The translations under genes were made by a program, and so were the position numbers. A DNA stretch of 64,000 nucleotides from Sceloporus undulatus. Taxonomy: Eukaryota; Chordata; Lepidosauria; Squamata; Phrynosomatidae. The notes under the pieces are model-generated. The model was not told where the DNA came from and made no database searches. It saw nothing but the letters and a program-made list of their open reading frames with translations. This document shows, piece by piece, positions 1-10,890 of the stretch; positions within the stretch are counted from its first letter, which is position 1; the number at the start of each line of letters is the position of its first letter. The DNA is taken from assembly GCF_019175285.1 (NCBI RefSeq), contig NC_056523.1, positions 186,899,608-186,963,607 of the forward strand, given 5' to 3'.

Positions 1-842
1 CCTCCTAATGTTCAGGTGGAATCTCTTTTCCTGTAGCTTGCATCCATTGTTCGGGTCCTGTTCTCTGGAGCAGCAGAAAACAAGCTTGCTCCCTCTTCAA
101 TATGACATCCTTTCAAATATTGAAACAGGGCTATCATATCACCTCTTAACCTTCTGTTCTCCAGGATAAACATCCCAAGCTCCCTGAGTCATTCCTCATA
201 GGGCAAGGTTTCCAGACCTTTCACCCTTTTAGTCGCCCTCCTCTGGACACGCTCCAGTTTCTCAATGTCCTTTCTGAATTGTGGTGCCCAGAACTGGACA
301 CAATATTCTAGGTGGGGCCTGACCAAAGCAGAATACAGTGGCACTATTACTTCTCTTGATCTAAACACTATACTTCTATTGATGCAGCCTAAAGTAGCAT
401 TGGCCTTTTTAGCTGCCGCATCACACTGTTCACTCATGTTCAACTTGTGGTTTACTTGGACTCCTAGATCCCTTTCACATGTAGTTTCATTCAGCCAGGT
501 GTCACCCATCCTATATCTGTGCATTTTATTTTTCCGCCCTAAGTGCAATACCTTACATTTCTCTGTGTTGAATTTCATTTTGTTAGCTTTGGCCCAGCTT
601 TCTAGTCTATTCAGGTCATTTTGAATCTTCATCCTGTCCTCTGGGGTATTAGCTATTCCCCCTAATTTGGTGTCATCTGCAAATTTGATAAGTATGCTCC
701 CAATTCTGTCATCCAGGTCATTGATAAAGATATTGAATAGCACTGGGCCCAGGACAGATCCCTGTGGGACCCCACTGGTCACTTCTCTCCAGGATGAAAA
801 AGAGCCATTGTTGAGCACCCTTTGGGTTCAGCTGGTACTGGA
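1..842 (-). mobile_element. CR1 LINE fragment, reverse transcriptase C-terminal part and 3' region
   Basis: The minus strand codes for the palm and thumb end of a CR1-type reverse transcriptase. It carries VPQGSVLGP, the FADD catalytic box (FADDTKLGG), and the CR1 C-terminal motif ending RRATKRVKGLETLPYEE. A stop follows that motif, and the rest of the usual C-terminus (the HIEEG/ENRT-type region) is still recognisable at nucleotide level down to base 1. No 5' part of the element is present, so this is a 5'-truncated dead copy cut by the window edge. The same family recurs at 15690-15935, 25597-26157 and 40561-40915. Confidence 0.9.
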
Positions 843-910
843 TAGCTACTTCCTTGTCATGAAAAGTAGTTATGCTTGCATAACCCTTGATTGTGTGTAT
901 GTGCTTTGGA

Positions 911-1067
911 GGCTGTATCCACACTGCAGAAATAATCCAGTTTGACACCATTTTAACTTCTGTGGCTCAATGGGAACTGTAGTTTTGTGAGACATTTAGC
1001 CTTAACATTGAACCATGGCAGTTAAAGTCTTGTCAAACTCTATTATTTCTCCAGTGTGAATGCAGCC
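911..1067. mobile_element. Palindromic MITE, 'CTGCAGAAATAATCC' family, internally deleted copy
   Basis: The two ends are inverted copies of each other: CACTGCAGAAATAATCCAG on the left, and the reverse complement of a close variant on the right. The interior carries the family's typical 'ggaactgtagtttt' stretch. No coding capacity. This is a non-autonomous, fold-back DNA transposon repeated more than ten times in the window. I do not know its superfamily. Confidence 0.7.
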
Positions 1068-1068
1068 C

Positions 1069-1250
1069 AAGTTGCCTGTTGACTTATGGTGATTCCATGA
1101 ATTGCATTAGGTTTTCCTAGGCAAGGAATACTTGGAGGTGGTTTTGCCAGTTCTGTCCTCTGAAATATAGCCTACAGCACTGGTATTTATTGGTGACTCC
1201 CACTAAGGTACTAACTAGGGCTGGCCCTGCTTAGTTTCTGAGTATAAATC
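1069..1250 (-). mobile_element. 5S rRNA-derived SINE (minus strand)
   Basis: Read on the minus strand, this has a head resembling the 3' half of 5S rRNA (AAGCAGGG..., CCTAGTT/AGTAC, ...GGTGCTGTAGGCT). It is followed by a tail with CAAAACCACCTC and a CATAAGTCAACAGGCAAC-like end, as in the better copy at 15242-15425. The tail resembles that of the BovB-mobilised SINEs seen elsewhere in the window. Confidence 0.7.
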
Positions 1251-1893
1251 ACAAGTACCCTGCAAAATCCACTTGGGACGCCAGAGGGAGAAGTTTTCCA
1301 GTCCATGAGCATATTCTTCGAAAGCACTTGAATTTCTGACCAACCTGCTGTTTTTTCATATGACCAACCATTGTACATACTAAGCATGTACTAGCTATAC
1401 CTCCCAAAAATTCAAAAGGAATCATCTTACCTAAAACAAGAATGGGTAACCCTCAGGGGCTGAGGAGTCACACTGGTTTCGGAGTGGATCCAGGAAGGCC
1501 ACATAGCCCACCCAGCCTCCTCTCCCAATAAATGTCCGCTACATTTCCTATGTAAAGAAGAAGAAAAAACACCACTCCTGGATCTAAAATAGGGTGGGAG
1601 CATTCTGAGGTTTGGAGTCCTTTGGGACAAAACATTTTTCAAAAAGGTTTTCTTTTTTCCTTCTAAAAATGGGATGGAGCCTTGTTTCCTGAAAAATGCT
1701 CTTTGGGGTGAATACAGTATGGGGCTATACTCCACTCCCCTGACTTGAAGCGAAGTGGGTAGGTGGGTGCTTTGTCCATCCGTAATACCATTACTACAGC
1801 TATTAGAATTGTATTTTGAAAAGACCCCCAGCATGTACTCTTCTCATACTCTATGCACTTCAGTTTTGTTCTCCACTGAGGAGCGGCACTCAC
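1251..1893. other. Intronic sequence of lysozyme-like gene 1, no element recognised
   Basis: This is unique-looking sequence directly 3' of the coding exon at 1894-2032. I looked on the minus strand for a lysozyme exon 2 (a YGIFQINS-type motif with nearby cysteines) and found none, so that exon must lie beyond the left edge. Confidence 0.5.
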
Positions 1894-2032
1894 AATTGGC
1901 CAAGCTATAACCCTCATATCCATCCAGCCCATTGTCCTGTAGCACATGGGCCAGCTCACAGCGACCAAAGATCTTGGCTTGGATCATGTCCACAAAGCAG
2001 GCGAAGAGGAAGGTCTGGAGCAAAGGAGCCAT
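1894..2032 (-). CDS. Lysozyme C / SPACA3-like gene 1, first coding exon only (partial gene)
   Basis: Minus-strand exon of 46 codons plus one base. It starts MAPLLQTFLFACFVDMIQA, a clear signal peptide or membrane anchor. The mature lysozyme-C N-terminus KIFGRCELAHVLQDNGLDGY...SLAN follows, including Cys6. It ends at a consensus donor (GTGAGT, bases 1893-1888) in phase 1, the classic lysozyme exon 1/2 junction, where Trp28 is completed by the next exon. Exons 2-4 would lie left of the window, so catalytic residues cannot be judged. The exon closely resembles mammalian SPACA3 around YGRCELARVL. A good acceptor (pyrimidine tract, CAG at 2047-2045) lies 12 bases 5' of the ATG and the frame stays open into it, so an upstream exon might add an N-terminal extension as in SPACA3. 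It is paralogous to the complete gene at 11354-20911 (17 of 27 mature residues identical, hand count). Confidence 0.85.
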
Positions 2033-2329
2033 GGTCTGAGCCACCTGGCAGGGGAGGAGAAAGAAATCACACATCAATATGAGAATCTGTGGCTTCCACA
2101 TTTAACTTCCTTTGTGGACAATGGGAGAAACAGGTGGGCTGCTTGCTCACCCAGGGGCTAAGAAAGCGATTGCCATTTTGAAGAGTCGGGGAGGGACTGA
2201 AAGCAGGTTCTCTGCTCTGTCAAAGTAGTACATTATCATCTCCTGGTTCAGCTCTAGAGAGATTTTCAACCTGTGGGGCTTCCTTTGAAGAGTGTTTGGA
2301 AACATCAGCTGATCCAAAGAATTGTAGCC

Positions 2330-2800
2330 AAATTGTTAACTAGAACTAGTTCTAGGAACCCTTGTTGCAACAGCTCCAGCTGTCTACTCAAGGTGCAATT
2401 CAAATGCTGTTGATGCTCTATAAAGCCCTATGTGGCTCATTCAGGTTACTTGCCTATGTTTTGAGATCTTCTGAGTTCCACCACCTTCACATATATTTGG
2501 TGGGAACACAGGAGAAGGCCTTTTCAGCTCTTGAACTTCTTTCCCAGATAGGTTAGGCTGGCCTCCTCCTCACTGTATTTCCAGAGCCAGGTAAAGCCCT
2601 TTTTATTCTGGTAGGCCTTTGAGGATTAAATTTTTAGGGTAAACATGCCTTGTATAATGTGATGGACTTTATTTGTTGCTTTTGTTTTATGTGTTTAACC
2701 AGTTTTAATTTTATGATAGTTTAAATTCCTTTTTAAATTTTGTATGCTATGAATTTTTAACTATGGTTACTGTAACTATAATTAAATCCCAGACTGGGAA
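2330..2800 (+). mobile_element. L2-type LINE 3' end fragment
   Basis: The segment resembles the end of an L2-clade ORF2 ('KAL' region, then GTGGGAACACAGGAGAAGGCC for R/G-D/E-AFS) followed by an AT-rich 3'UTR. Only the degenerate tail remains. Confidence 0.55.
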
Positions 2801-2924
2801 AGAAGCGATGCACACACACTCAGTGCCTTGAGGAGAGTAGTAACATTACTACCACTACCACCACTATTACTACAGTTATATATACATACTCTATGTGATA
2901 ACTGCATCTAGCATAGTAGGTTTC

Positions 2925-3025
2925 TCTTATATAAAATAGCAAAATCAGGGTTTGCTTTCTGGAATTTATATATTTTTGGAACATTTTCAAACCATAGATA
3001 GTTGAATCAGTGGATAAAGAATCCA
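2925..3025 (+). mobile_element. Fragment of a Tigger/pogo-like MITE (3' end)
   Basis: It shares 'aaatggcaaaatcaagatttgctttctgga' like sequence and the terminal 'ggttgaatc.gtggataaag' with the fuller copy at 10647-10890. Only the right part is present. Confidence 0.55.
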
Positions 3026-3094
3026 TGTCTATGGAGGGGACAGAACAAAGCTCTTGTAAACACTAGGATATTGGCCAGCAACAACCAGAAAACC

Positions 3095-3297
3095 ATCCAG
3101 CAAGAACCAGCGTGACATAGTTTGAACATAGGACTAGGATACTGGAGAGTAGGCTTCTCTTCCCTGCTCAGCCATGGAACCCTTCTGGGTGACCTAGGGC
3201 AAGTCACACCTTCTCAGCCCCAGAATAGCTCATGATCAGTTTGCCTTAGGGTTGCCATAAATCAGATACGACTTGAAGGCACACAGCAACAAAGTAT
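3095..3297 (+). mobile_element. Sauria-type tRNA-derived SINE
   Basis: The order is a tRNA-like head with CCAGCGTG and a box-B-like region, then GGGTGACC.AGGGCAAGTCAC, then the BovB-like tail TTAGGGTTGCCATAAATC...CGACTTGAAGGCACAC and a short CAA-rich end. Typical of squamate SINEs mobilised by BovB-type LINEs. Confidence 0.75.
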
Positions 3298-3734
3298 ATA
3301 AAGGTTTTATTTCTATAATGTAGTTTTGAAGCCTCTAATTATTGTTGGCATTTTCATTCTCCTCCCACCTTTGGATGCCTTCCATGTAATTATTTATGAA
3401 TGTATTTACTTATTAATTAATAGATACAGTGTAATTTAATTTATGGATTGGTTGTTTGTGTATGCAGTTTTTTCCATGAATCAATTGTTTCAGCATCCCT
3501 GATGTATATTTTACATGTGCATAAATAGTTTATTGTGGTCTTATACTTGCTATGTGCCTTTTCTTGTTTCCACAAAGTGTTTTTAGAGTTTATTGTTAGC
3601 AGTTAAATTGCTGTTCACCTGTGTCAGGTTGTATAAATCACATTCTTCCCCAGGTTGCTTTGCACATGTTAAATGGCAAGCCACATTCCCACATCCAACA
3701 CAGACATTCATTTGGTCTTGAATGAATAGGTCAG
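3298..3734. other. AT-rich intergenic sequence, nothing recognised
   Basis: No open frame of note, no RNA gene and no repeat that I can name. Confidence 0.4.
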
Positions 3735-3952
3735 AGACTGAGGTCCATTACATGCTGCAGAAATCACCAATCTGAGACTGCCCTGGCTCAATCCTTGGGA
3801 ATTCTGGGAACTGTAGTTTTGTGAGAGATTCAGCCTCCTCTGTCAGAAAGATCTAGTGTGACAATAAACTGCAGTTCCTACGATTGCCTAGCAGTGAGCC
3901 AGGGCAGTTAAAGCCGTCTCAAACTCTATTATTTCTGCAGTATGCTTTGGGC
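3735..3952. mobile_element. Palindromic MITE, 'CTGCAGAAATAATCC' family
   Basis: Near full-length copy. The left arm (TGCTGCAGAAATCACCAATC...) and right arm (...CTCTATTATTTCTGCAGTATGC) are inverted repeats of each other. The centre has the paired 'gggaactgtagttttgtgag' and its complement. Confidence 0.75.
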
Positions 3953-3954
3953 CC

Positions 3955-4080
3955 CAGTCTACAAAAGCTAATGAATGCTATAACTTCTTTCACACAGTTA
4001 CTAGTCTCAAAGGTGTTGCAAGATCCCTTTACATACGGATATTCCAGACTAACACAGCAACATCTCTGAATTCTATCTTG
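3955..4080. mobile_element. Fragment of the 'GTAGCACCTTTGAGACTAA' fold-back repeat
   Basis: Contains the reversed core AGTCTCAAAGGTG.TGCAAGATC and the end 'ccagactaacacagc.a.atctctgaattcta'. Fuller copies are at 42305-42505 and 58700-59145. Confidence 0.55.
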
Positions 4081-4239
4081 TATTTTATTGTTGATACAGA
4101 ATTGTTCAGATGGTAGGCTGCCTTGATAATTTATTTGCATGGAAAAGGGGGGGGGAGGTAAAATACTTTTAATTACAAAATTTTAAAATTATCCTTAATT
4201 TAACCAGCACAGGTGAAGAAATTAATCTAAGGAGGTGTA

Positions 4240-4470
4240 TGAAGGTAAGAGTAAATGAGGAAGGGTGAGTACGTGAATAAGGGATGACTAAGGAATAAGG
4301 AGAAATGGTGTGGAGGAAGAGGATGGAGAGGGAGATGAAAGAAGGAGAGTGGAAGGGAAATAGAGAGGGAAAGGGGAACAGAGAAGGAGGGAAAGAAAGG
4401 AAGAGAAAGGGTAAAATGAAGATTTAGAGGGAGTAGGAAAATGGGAATAAAGAAAGAAGAGAGATGATTA
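4240..4470. repeat. Polypurine tract, about 230 bases
   Basis: The + strand is almost entirely A and G, built of irregular GGAAG/GAGAGGGAAA units with few pyrimidines. It is not a simple tandem repeat. Such purine-pyrimidine asymmetry can adopt triplex DNA; that is inference only. Confidence 0.7.
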
Positions 4471-5440
4471 TAGCAATTAAATGAGAATCTTTGTAAGTTT
4501 TAAGTTGTAGAGTGTGAAACTATAGTATGTAGTATGTCTTTCAAAAGATGTGATATGTGCTATGAGATATAACTGAGATATTTTGGTCAAAGACTGTAAA
4601 TAAGTTACAGTAGTTATGTATGTGCTATGTGTTCTATGATATATGTTAGAAGACTTGATTATGAATATTATGATTTTTGTATTATGGATGTTATGAGTAA
4701 TAGGGTTTTTTTCCTGTTTTTATAAGGAATATATATATTTAAAACAGCACAGATAGCGCATGGCAGTTTGTGGATGATGTGACCCAGTACTATCTGGGTA
4801 CCCTGATCACTCCAGTGAACTCACCGTCTGTAAAAAAGGAAAGGATGAAATCTGGCCAGGCTGGTCACAAGGGACAGCAGGTTGTGTTTGAGTAGGGAAA
4901 GCAGAGCTGGAGGGCCCAAGGTCACCGTTGCTTTTCCATGAAGCCTACTGCTGCCATGAGGTTCCAGTCCTCTTCTCCTTCCTTTCAGAAACTCCATGAA
5001 ATTCTAGAACCTGCGCTGAACTGTGACTTCATCTCCCCAAAGGATGCTGAAGCAGAGCTGTGAGAAACCAGCCTTGATCTGTATGGACAGAAATTCTGTC
5101 AGGAACACTGTGGGAAAATCCCAGGGAGATCCCAGGAATGTTTCAGACAAGCCACTGAAAGCTCTGTGGAAGAGCCACTCAACAATCTTGATAGAGCATC
5201 AGTTCTGCAAATAGGCTAAGAAAGAACTAAGGAAGGCTGTAGAAAAGCTTCCAGGGGTTTGCTCTTCTTTCCTAGGACTACTTCTTGGTGACTCATCTGA
5301 TGGCTTTTAAACTTTCCCTGGTAGGCTCCTATAGATTACATTAACTTTTCTCCCACACAGAGCCCATGAAAGGACAAGGATCAACACTAACTTCATGCCA
5401 GCTACAACCAGGGACACCCTGTTCTCTTTCTGTCTCATTC
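4471..5440. other. Intergenic, no gene recognised
   Basis: AT-rich to about 4740, then unique-looking sequence. Short frames here resemble no family I know. Confidence 0.35.
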
Positions 5441-5451
5441 TGGGTCCATCT

Positions 5452-5876
5452 AGGGCAGGAGTGGGCAACTGTGGGAGACCAGGTGGCCACATTAGCCCGC
5501 CACCGCCCCTGGACATCTTGGAAGGCTGCATCCAACAATTCAACACAACAATTCATTTTTTGCCCCTGCCAAAGGCCCTCTAGGAGGTGTAGAGACATTT
5601 CCACCACTTTTGGGGGACCCCGCCAGGCCATTTTAAGCCTTGGGAGGCCCTTTTTTATAGCTACCAGAAATGACTGGAAGTTATTTCCTATTCACATTTT
5701 AATTTGGACAAAGCCCTCTCTTAAAATGGCCCCAAGAAGGCAAAAATGTGGCAGAAATTCTTCCAAAGCCACAGGGTTCATTTGGGGGTAAAAAAAAAAT
5801 AGAACTGAGGTCTGGGGGCCACAAAAACTTGCCCATGGACCACATTTTGGCCAAACCTGGTCTAGGGGCAGAAAAG
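5452..5876. mobile_element. hAT-like non-autonomous DNA transposon
   Basis: The left end reads CAGGAGTGGGCAAC and the right end is an inverted relative (GGCCAAACCTGGTCTAG), as in vertebrate hAT elements that start CAGGGGTGGGCAA. The interior is non-coding. Confidence 0.6.
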
Positions 5877-5984
5877 CCATCTGTCCTGCAAATATTGGAC
5901 AACTATTCAAACTTAATTGTGTATTCCTGATATACACACTTAGCCTCTAGCAGATCAATATTTCCTTTAAAAGTAGTAGCGTAC

Positions 5985-6325
5985 CCTCCAGTTGCCCTGG
6001 ATTAGCAGGGACAGTTTTGAGAAACTGGGACATTTTTCAGCTGCTTTTAAAATGTCCCAGTTTCTCACTCCTCTTCCCACTTTCTCTCTTTGTCCTGGAC
6101 TTACTTCCATTATGGCAAACTGAGTTCAAATTGCAAAAGTACTTTGCACTCAATTGATTTAGAAGAGGGAGAGGAAAGGAGAGGAAGAGTCTTGTCCTTC
6201 CCAGGAGGCTCATGCCAAAGCAAACTGCTACAGCTTCTCCTAGCTTGTGTATTCTTCCTCATGAATAACTTTTGCCATCTTGGCCACACACATCCCAGCT
6301 TTGATCTGTGAAATGTTGGAGGGTA
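5985..6325. mobile_element. MITE with TACCCTCCA terminal inverted repeats
   Basis: Starts TACCCTCCAGTTG and ends ...AATGTTGGAGGGTA. Length is about 340 bases with no open frame. Two more copies lie at 25075-26200 (split by later insertions) and 28930-29225 (opposite strand). Superfamily not known to me. Confidence 0.6.
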
Positions 6326-7180
6326 ATCTTTAGTGAGAACTAATGGGACTGCAGTACTATTGGGAGCTTACTGACAGGTTTCCTCCATCAATGAAAAGGG
6401 ACTCCCTAACCATACTTTGGAGACAGAACAGCTATGGGCTGGAGACAACATTGTGTGTTAACTAATCACCAAAGGTGCTATTTTCTGACTGAAATTTGTG
6501 GTTTAAAATCCATGTGTAGTAATTGTGTAAGATTCACAGTGCTTCCATGATTTTATGTAGTGAAAGGTCCTATTATTCTAATCTCATCAAAAAATTGTTC
6601 TATGGATCAAAGTAGATCAAATGCATCCTTATTTAGCATTTCTTGTTGTTGTTGTTGTTGTTGTTGTTGTTAACAACTCTCAAGTCAATCTCAACTCATG
6701 GTGACCCTTGGATGAAACATCTCCAAACTCTTTATCTTCCACTATTGTTCTAAGTTCCTGCAGATTCATACCCGTGACCTCCTTGAGTCTATCCATCTAG
6801 CATGTGATCTTCCTCTCATTCTAATTCCCTTCACTTTTTCTAGCATTATTGTCTTTTCCAATGAGACATGCATCTCATAATGTGGCTAAAGTAAGACAGC
6901 CTCAATTTAATTATCTTTGCCTCAAAGGAAACTTCAGGTTTGATCTGTTCCAGGATCCATTTATTTATTCTTCTTTGCTGCCCATGATATCTCAGCACTC
7001 TTCTCCAGAACCACATCTCAAATGAATTTATTCTCTTTTTGACCATTTTCCTAACTGTCCAACTCTTGATTCCATACATGGTAATGGAGAATACAATTAC
7101 TTGTACAATTCTAACTTGCATGCTTAGTTGCTCTTTAGGACCTTCTCTAGTTCTTTCACAGCTGCCCTCCCCATTCCTAT

Positions 7181-7503
7181 AAGTTTATCGCACAGAACTT
7201 GGAGAATGGGAGTGGAGCAGAACGAGGGGAAACATGTTATCTCACAGGAGAACATCGACAATGCCACCGGGAGTCCCCAATCTGTTCCCCATCCATCCCA
7301 CAGCAGCTGATTTTGAAGAATGATTCTGAACACGTCTTCAAAATCAGCTGCTGTGGGGACAGATGGGGGAATGGATTGGGGACTCCCAGCAGCATCGGTA
7401 GCAGTCTCCTGTGAAATAACATGGTTTTTTTCCTGTTCCGTTCCCTTCCTATTCCCTTCCATTCCTCTCTGTTCCCGTTCTCCAAGTCCGATGCAATAAA
7501 CTT
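7181..7503. mobile_element. Long fold-back MITE nested in the BovB LINE
   Basis: Nearly the whole 323 bases is one inverted repeat. AAGTTTATCGCACAGAACTTGG at the left pairs with the right end CCAAGTCCGATGCAATAAACTT, and the inner CAGCAGCTGATTTTGAAGA pairs with its complement. LINE sequence resumes on both sides, which shows it came later. Confidence 0.75.
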
Positions 7504-7721
7504 ATTAGTCTTCTTTTGATTTCCAAGGTATAGGAACACTTTTGCTATTTTTATATAGGCTGAGCTTTTGAAGATCCTCTGAGGTCATTATATTTTGATT
7601 CTTTATCTTCAACAGAAAGCCTGCCTTTGCACTTCCTCAGTAGTTGCTCTAGGCCTGTGATGTTTTCTGCTAATAGTATGGTGTCGTCTGCATACCTCAG
7701 ATTGTTGATGTTGCTTCCTCC

Positions 7722-7882
7722 CAGGGACGTAGCTAGGATTTTGGGAAGGGGGGGTTCAGACTAAGTGCCACCATTATAATGGGGCTTGAGTGTGGCGGCA
7801 CAGCAGCACACACCATTCATTTTTCTAATGGAAGGGGGGGTCCGGACCCCAAGAACCCCCCCCCCAACTTGGCTACGTCCCT
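7722..7882. mobile_element. Short MITE with AGGGACGTAGC ends, nested in the BovB LINE
   Basis: The left end CAGGGACGTAGCTAGG and right end CTTGGCTACGTCCCTG are inverted repeats. G/C homopolymer runs lie inside. LINE sequence flanks both ends. Confidence 0.65.
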
Positions 7883-8317
7883 GTTCCTCCTAATTTCACT
7901 CCTCCTGATTCTGTGCCCAAGGCTGCTTTTCTTATAATATGTTCTGCATACAAGTTGAAAAGATAGAGTGAAAGGATGCAAAATTGCCTGGCCCCTTTGA
8001 CAACTGAGAACCATTCTGTTTCTCCATGTTCTGTCCTAAGAGTAGCCTCGTGTCCTAGGTACAGATTTCACATCAGGACTATCAAATGTAGTGGCACCCC
8101 CTTGGCTATGCCTGTCATGGTCTATGCGGTTGCTATAGTCTATATAGCACATGCTGATCGTCTTTTGGAATTCCATTAGCTTTTGTATGTTTGCAGTGTG
8201 GTCTGGCTCCTCTTCCTCTCTTGAACGCCGCTTGGACCTCTGAGGTTTCTCTCTCTATGTATGGTTATTTAGTATGCAAGGATTTAAAAGCACAAATAGC
8301 AATACCTGCTGAGTTTT

Positions 8318-8319
<2 letters not shown>

Positions 8320-8380
<61 letters not shown>

Positions 8381-8390
8381 NNNNNNNNNN
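8320..8390. repeat. (AAT)n microsatellite ending in a 10-base assembly gap
   Basis: About twenty AAT units run directly into ten N bases at 8381-8390. True repeat length is unknown. Confidence 0.98.
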
Positions 8391-9240
8391 TTTCCTGCCA
8401 GAAAATATTTCCTCCTTTGTTATAGTGATGGTGTTTCTCTGAAACTACTGTTTGCTTTGTCAGCAAAACGTCCACTAGTGCTCCTCTGCATCTCTGTTGT
8501 TACCACTGATTGTGGCATCCATCGCAACCCTGATAGCTGTTCTGGTCCCCAGGACATTTTGTTTTGCATAGTTTTGTTATCCTTTTAATGCATTTCTTCC
8601 CAATTGTACACCGTTTAATGCACATCAGCTTGCAAAACTGCTGTGCTTCCAAACTGCAGATTACATTCATGGAACACTAGCAAAAAATGAACAAGAAAAT
8701 ATAGCCAGGGTGGAAAGAGGAGATATAATGGTCCTTGCCGTTGAATTAGCACTCACAGAGAGCAACCCTGGCCATTGTGATTATCTGCAAGAGATGGGAC
8801 TTGAAGCATAATTCTTCCCAGACAGATCACGGTTACTCAGAACCACAGTCAAAGGGCTGATGCTTCAGACCACTACCACTTCCCTGACCACATGAAGAAT
8901 AGTCATTAAAGTGCTGGGAAGAAAACCTCTGCTTTCTCAAAGAAATCCAATAATTTATCTTGGACTCATGTTAGCAAAAAAAAAATAGGTAATTTACAAG
9001 GCCAAACTACATAATCCATTATTCAGGAATGAAACTAGGGCAGGCGGTATCTAATGCAGGTGTGTGTGTGATTTTTCATCCCTGTGGCTCCCTGGGTGAG
9101 CAAAAGTCAAGTGGCATCACTTTTGTTCAAACTGTTTGGCTAAAATAACTAAATAAATTACCATCTCCTCTGCTTTTTCCAAGATTTGAGGAGTCATTGG
9201 TGCAGGAGATTCTCTGCTGTGTTTTCCAGCAGTGTTAGGG
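8391..9240. other. Intergenic, no gene recognised
   Basis: The segment next to the gap may still be BovB-related. From about 8600 on I see nothing I can name. Confidence 0.35.
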
Positions 9241-9249
9241 TAGCTTAGG

Positions 9250-9326
9250 CCAGTGCTACTCAAAGTGGTGGTTTGTGGAGCAGTGCCACTTCATAAACTG
9301 GCCCTGTGGGCTGCTGGTCCACAGTG

Positions 9327-9368
<42 letters not shown>

Positions 9369-9470
9369 CCAATGGGCACAAACGTGGTGCTTCCAGTCCC
9401 TGGTACATTGCAGAGGTGGAAATTCTCGTCCCCCACCCCCATCAAATGGCATGGAAAGCACTAGCTTAGG
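9250..9470. mobile_element. hAT-like element fragment with internal (AAAG)n
   Basis: Starts CAGTGCTACTCAAAGTGG, the same start as at 33052, followed by 'ggtccacag'. A pure AAAG run of about ten units (9327-9368) has expanded inside it. Confidence 0.5.
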
Positions 9471-10640
9471 CAATTTGGGGGTAATTTTCCCATTCATAAA
9501 AGCATGCTTTAAGATGAGAGCTTGGTTTGGGAATTTTGAGGGTGACCTGGAGGATTTGGGGGTAGAAATAATGGAGTTGGGCCATATTATAACCCACACA
9601 TTCTTTACCCTTGCTTTGCACAAGCAAACAAAAGCAAGTTTGGTCCTTTGAAAGAAAAATCGTGCTGCGATCTGGTATGCACTCCTGATCCAGATTGGGC
9701 CCTGTCACTGCTGTGTGCCTACAAAAGGTGTGGTTTGCAGTAAATAACACCTTCAGAGGCAAGTAGCACACAGTGAGAGATTTTTGCTGGAACACTCCTT
9801 TTAGAATGAAGCAGGTTAAATATAATGGTATCTGTAAGGTATTACTTTTGGAAGTGATGGGGGCATAATATCATTTAAATAAATACATTTACATGCTTTA
9901 GCTTATGTATGTATAAATATTTTTGTTGTAAATATTTTAATAAATGAATAATAAATGTTTTGAAAAAAGCATTATTTAAATGAGTAACTATTTTGATTAC
10001 TTTTAAAACAGAGTGATTATTTTGAGATTTGGGTCTATTTTCTGCTCTCTCTCTCTCTGTCTGTGTTTGTGTGTGTTTAAAAATAAATGCATTATTCCAA
10101 AACATGTTTGTCTGGTATTATTTTACTACCTCATAAAGTATTGCATCACACAAGTAACCATGAAGGTATTACTTTGAGTAAGCAAGAAGTAACATCCACA
10201 CATTACTTTTGAAAAGTAACATTTCAGGCTCTGAAGACTCTGATATGCATTGGGAACCCATTCTGAGACAAGGCTTTCAAAGCAGCAATTTTAGTTAGGA
10301 GAGTGATGTGGGCTTCAGTCCAGATCAAAGTTTTATGCCTCTTTTCCCCTTCAAATAAAAGTGGCCCAGTTGAGCACACTTTTACAAAAGTGTGGCTAAT
10401 GTAGCAGGGGCCTTCACCTCCATATTCCAAAGGATGCTGCCAGTCATCCAAAAACATAATGAAGTCTTCGAAAATTATACCACTTATTTCCTTATATGTG
10501 AACAAATCCAACACAGCCCCAAAGCTTGTAGCATTGTTTGTTGTTTTTTTTAAAGTAATTCATTGCATATAACATTTAAAATTACTTCATGGCTATTACT
10601 TACTCCCCCAGTTTTGGGTGGTTAGTAATTACATACAAAC
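9471..10640. other. Intergenic, AT-rich, no gene recognised
   Basis: Contains a short TC/TG-rich run near 10040-10075. Otherwise nothing I can support. Confidence 0.35.
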
Positions 10641-10646
10641 TTTTAC

Positions 10647-10890
10647 AGTGGGCCCTTGGTATCCACTGGGGTTTGGTTCCAGGACCACCCTCACCCCCCT
10701 GTGGATACCAAAATCCATGGATGCCCAAATCCCATTACATACAATGGCATAATAAAATGGTCTCCCTTGTATAAAATGGCAAAATCAAGATTTGCTTTCT
10801 GGATTTTATTTTTTTAAAAAAAAAATTGAAGTCATGGATGGTTGAATCTGGGGATGGTTGAATCCGTGGATAAAGAGAGCCAACTATACA
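10647..10890 (+). mobile_element. Tigger/pogo-like MITE
   Basis: Starts CAGTGGGCCCTTGGTATCCA and ends ...GTGGATAAAGAGAGCCAACTATA, matching the 'CAGT.GACCC..GGTATCCGCGG' style of pogo-related MITEs. No transposase remains. Confidence 0.65.

Larger units (their letters stand above)
6640..8180 (-). mobile_element. BovB-type (RTE) LINE, minus strand, interrupted by two MITEs
   Basis: The minus strand carries degenerate RTE reverse transcriptase, with the 'tcatctgcatacctcagattgttgatg' region matching the RTE catalytic YADD area. It also has the C-terminal segment (SITMYGIKSWTVRKM, RRINSFEMWFWRRVLRY). The + strand starts with a (TTG)n stretch at 6643-6670, which is the element's tail. Two DNA elements were inserted later, at 7181-7503 and 7722-7882. 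The LINE is fragmentary and dead. Confidence 0.75.

Noticed and set aside
9260-9470. Open frames rich in K/E or S/F repeats
   Set aside because: Translation of an AAAG microsatellite.
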